Below are positions 20,213 to 23,159 of a stretch of 23,159 bases of DNA, piece after piece. This stretch comes from Smittium mucronatum (taxonomy: Eukaryota; Kickxellomycota; Harpellomycetes; Harpellales; Legeriomycetaceae), in NCBI GenBank assembly GCA_001953115.1, contig LSSL01002311.1, positions 1-23,159 on the forward strand, in the 5' to 3' direction. The position numbers and the translations under genes were made by a program. Numbering within the stretch: position 1 is the first letter of the stretch; each line of letters opens with the position of its first letter. The notes under the pieces are model-generated. The model was not told the origin of the DNA. It did no database searches and saw only the letters and a list, made by a program, of their open reading frames with translations.

Positions 20213-21425
20213 AATCCACTTTCAAAAAATGAAGGAATATTTACAAGGGCAAAAGTGTTAAAAGAATAGTGTAAGAAAGGGGTTATTTTATATAGTAAAA
20301 AATCAGCTATAACAATGGATAACTGCAAATTTAAATTAAATCTTGTAAAAAAAATGATATTAAATTCATAGACACCTGAAAGAAAAATATAAAAATCGCC
20401 ATATAATTTAGGTATGAGTCTATTTACAATTTACAGTGACCTACTATTAATATGTAAATTATATTAAATTTAAATTAAGGAATCTAAAAATATGAGTTTT
20501 AAATCTCATAAAAACAATTAAACGCAAACTGCCGAGCTTGATAGGAAAAAATCTTATGATTTTGCAGAAGATTAAGATTTTCTTTGGTATGTGAGGCCAA
20601 AATATTATAACCAATCAGAATTAATTAAAAAATAAAAAATAAAAATAATAAACAGTTTTTATGGGGATTTATATTTTCTTTATTGCGAATAAATTTGTAT
20701 GTAGTTTTCATATTAATGAAAATTAAAATTTTAAATATTGATAAGCGGTTTATATAACTAAAAAAAATTAAAACCTCATTTTTTTTTCCAAAAAATAATT
20801 TTTTATTTTTAATATTAGGAAACTTTATTTATTTTAAAAGATAAAAAAATAAATCAAATTATACAAATAGCCAAAAATATATTAGGCCTAAAATTTATAA
20901 TTCCTTTACTCTTTGTAAAAAAAGCGGTCTATATAAGATGTAGGAGATAATAAATCTTTTTTTTTTTAGAATGTTATATTAAAAGTTTACCAAAATTATT
21001 ATCATAAAAAATATAATTTACTGGCATATATAGCTATTAATATTTTTTCTGGGAAATTTTTAATAGCTTTTTTGTGAAAATGAGATCAAATATTCAGTTA
21101 TTTTTTTTCAAAATATACCAAAAAAATTCTAAAATATTTAGTACTTATTACCATAAATATTATATAAAGAACTAGTGACAGTTCTAATTTTAACATATTT
21201 GGATTTTTTTAAAAGGTTAGAACGTTAAAATTTTAATAAGAATAAAATCATTTAAATCAAACCTTGTTGGATTTTTCAAAAATATTTTTTTCAGTTTATG
21301 TATGGTCCATATAAACTTGATATTTAAACTCATCACAAAAATGGCTTGAAAAACAACTAAATAATATTTATTAATGACATTTTAAATGATAATAAATTTA
21401 CAATTTGGATTATCAACTGTTATTG

Positions 21426-21444
21426 GTTGTGTGTATTACACAAC
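21426..21444. repeat. 7-bp stem hairpin
   Basis: GTTGTGT and ACACAAC are exact inverted copies around a GTATT loop. No T-run follows on either strand, and there is no adjacent gene. Confidence 0.45.
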
Positions 21445-21524
21445 TTGTTTTCTAAAATAATAAAATGTGAATTTGTACTATTAATCTATAAGAAAATAAT
21501 ATAAACTGAAAAATATACTAAAAA

Positions 21525-21750
21525 AACCCCCCGTTTCAGATGAAGAGTTTGTGCCTCTATTTATAGCAAAATTTTAATTTAGTCTTTTGTTCATAGATGC
21601 ATCATATTCCTTATTTTTTTGGGGATTTTTCTAATAAAAAGCGACTAATTAGATTCGGATAAAAACCCGTTTGGGAAGCCGTGTCTAGCCAATCGCTTAT
21701 TTAAAACTGCTTGTTTTTATTTAGAATATCTCCAAATACTGGAATTCCAG
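21525..21750. other. GC-richer patch with acceptor-like site and 12-bp palindrome
   Basis: GC rises to about 35-40%. CCCCCCGTTTCAG ends at 21539 and resembles a splice acceptor. From there one frame reads MKSLCLYL to TAG at 21564-21566, and another is open from 21500 (PPVSDEEFVPLFIAKF) to TAA at 21575-21577. Both are too short to call. CTGGAATTCCAG (21739-21750) is a perfect palindrome. The patch may be a degraded exon or mobile-element fragment. Confidence 0.25.
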
Positions 21751-23142
21751 AATTTCCTTCTACAATTATAATTATAATTAAAATAGGTTTATAATCAATA
21801 AAACGGGTTTTAAGGCACATATATATTTTTGACTTAAACTCAATGATGAATTAAAATTAAAATATATATTTAGATTAAATAACTCATTTAGGTTATATAA
21901 ATTGTCATTATTTCTAAATATAATTTTTATAAAAAAAACTAACGAGGTTGCATATGTCACATATTTTAATATTCCTTAAATTTCTAAATTGAAAATACTG
22001 AATCTAGGTTAAAAAATTAAGTTAAATTAAATAGATTTAAATATTTTCCAACAGGTATAATTATAATTAAATATGAATGACAAAAAAACATATTTACAAA
22101 AAAAATTCATAAGATATTACATTTTTTTTATTTGATATGCGTAAAATAGGAATTAATAAAAGAAAAAAAAAGAAATTTTTTTTTTTCAAGAATAATATAT
22201 CAAAAATAGGGTCTTTATTTTTTTTAAGATAAAAATACAAACTAATTATTTACTAAAAATAGGAAATAGACAGTATTTTATGCAAATGGGCTATGAAGAA
22301 TTATGGTTTCACAAAAAAATCGGAAATAAGTTTATAATATTTCGGGGATTATTTGAAGTTAATTTTTCTACTATACTAAAAAATATCAAAATTTACCGAT
22401 TTAAAACTCATAATTATATTGAATAGATAAATTAATTTAGATAAAAGAATTAATCATACTTTAAATAGAAACAGAAAATATTTTTGGGATACTCCCTAAA
22501 ATAATATAGAAATAATTTTAGTATTAAAATATAACATAAATTATAAATTATTAAAATTTATCTTGAGTTATTATTAAATAAAATAAATAATAAAATAAAT
22601 ATATATCCTCAATTTTGTTGAAATCAAATACAATTAAACACTTCATAAGACAATTAATTTTTTTTTTGAGCGAGAAATTATAATATATTTGATTTTTAGA
22701 ATAAAAAAATTCTTTTTATTTTTATCTAAAATTTAAAATTATTTTTTAATAAAATTTTAAGTTTTTATATTTTAATTATATTCTTTAACATAATTAAATT
22801 ATGATATAAATGTTTATGTAAAAGATAAAAATTAGTTTTATTTAAATATTAAATATATTCGATACTCCAAAAAAAACCACCCAATTCGACAGTTTTCACT
22901 TAAAATAATCATTTTACAAGGTAATACTGACATAAAATTTTTGAAAAAAAATTGAAATAAACTATTTATTAAGTGAATCATATTTTTTTGTATATTCAGG
23001 ATTTAAATTTTTTTTAAAAAAATAAAAGATTAAAGATTAAACCAAAAAAATAGAGTGCAAAATCTAATTATTTTTTTCAGATAATTTTGCGCATAATGAT
23101 TCCTATACACATCTTTTATTTCAGGTTTTGTTTTGTTTTTTG

Positions 23143-23159
23143 TTTTTTTTTTTTTTTTT
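23143..23159 (+). repeat. Terminal run of 17 T
   Basis: The window stops inside a homopolymer preceded by T-rich sequence with G interruptions. This may simply be where an assembly or the chosen window ends. CAG at 23122-23124 (TTTATTTCAG) is an acceptor-like site just before it. Confidence 0.7.

Larger units (their letters stand above)
18971..23142. other. AT-rich stretch without a recognised gene
   Basis: About 4.2 kb. The part near 19500-20600 is A-rich on the + strand, the reverse of 5740-6540. It holds a perfect palindrome (20103-20118), a short tandem duplication (about 20158-20212), a hairpin (21426-21444) and a GC-richer patch (21525-21750). The frame 21778-21960 (-) is AT-driven. 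Confidence 0.6.

Noticed and set aside
21778..21960. 60-codon - frame
   Set aside because: Asn/Leu/Ile/Phe-rich, no codon bias or context.
1..23159. Compact AT-rich protist genome (Plasmodium or Dictyostelium type)
   Set aside because: Those genomes have dense genes with short intergenic gaps; 23 kb with no clear gene and with fold-back elements does not fit.

Overview
The window looks like a gene-poor, very AT-rich piece of a eukaryotic nuclear genome, most likely an invertebrate or another AT-rich eukaryote; nothing in it fixes the species. Signs of this are GC of roughly 15-20% over most of the length, dense poly-T and poly-A tracts, no compact gene packing, good matches to eukaryotic splice sites, a TATA/CCAAT-type promoter arrangement, and two non-autonomous fold-back elements. 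I see no bacterial gene, operon, tRNA, rRNA or CRISPR array. The open frames of 60-94 codons are about as many as chance gives: at 80% AT nearly 10% of random codons are stops, so my rough estimate is about ten such frames in six frames of 23 kb.

Region 1-612 is the only sizeable GC-richer block (near 40-45% GC) and probably holds real gene or gene-remnant sequence. On the + strand a frame runs from the left edge to a TAG at 110-112, followed by AATAAA (137-142) and a G/T-rich stretch, so it may be the C-terminal end of a gene lying mostly outside the window. The same frame stays open from 113 to a TAG at 359-361. On the - strand a 94-codon frame (531 down to 247) sits under a TATA box and a CCAAT box (583-612). 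The two readings overlap and cannot both be right over 247-358.

Region 613-2700 has intermediate GC (about 25-30%) and ends in an exon-like + frame with good codon composition (2547-2681). Region 2700-12970 is an AT desert. Its most interesting spot is a 28-base, 64% GC island at 6959-6986, bounded by an AG acceptor and a near-perfect GTATGT donor and preceded by about 1.2 kb that is T-rich on the + strand: a candidate micro-exon in a long + strand intron.

Two fold-back elements are the clearest structures. Element A (about 12974-14385, 1.4 kb) has long, diverged inverted arms carrying a 20-bp tandem repeat whose copy number differs between arms. Element B (18206-18968, 763 bp, flanked by TA) has 257-259 bp arms about 95% identical, and each arm is built almost wholly of diverged units in a strict 22-bp register. 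Neither encodes a transposase, so both would need one from elsewhere. Their shared plan, inverted arms made of 20-22 bp tandem units, is the nearest thing here to an undescribed system.

The rest (14386-18203 and 18969-23159) is AT-rich sequence with simple repeats, small palindromes and no convincing gene. The window ends in a run of 17 T.
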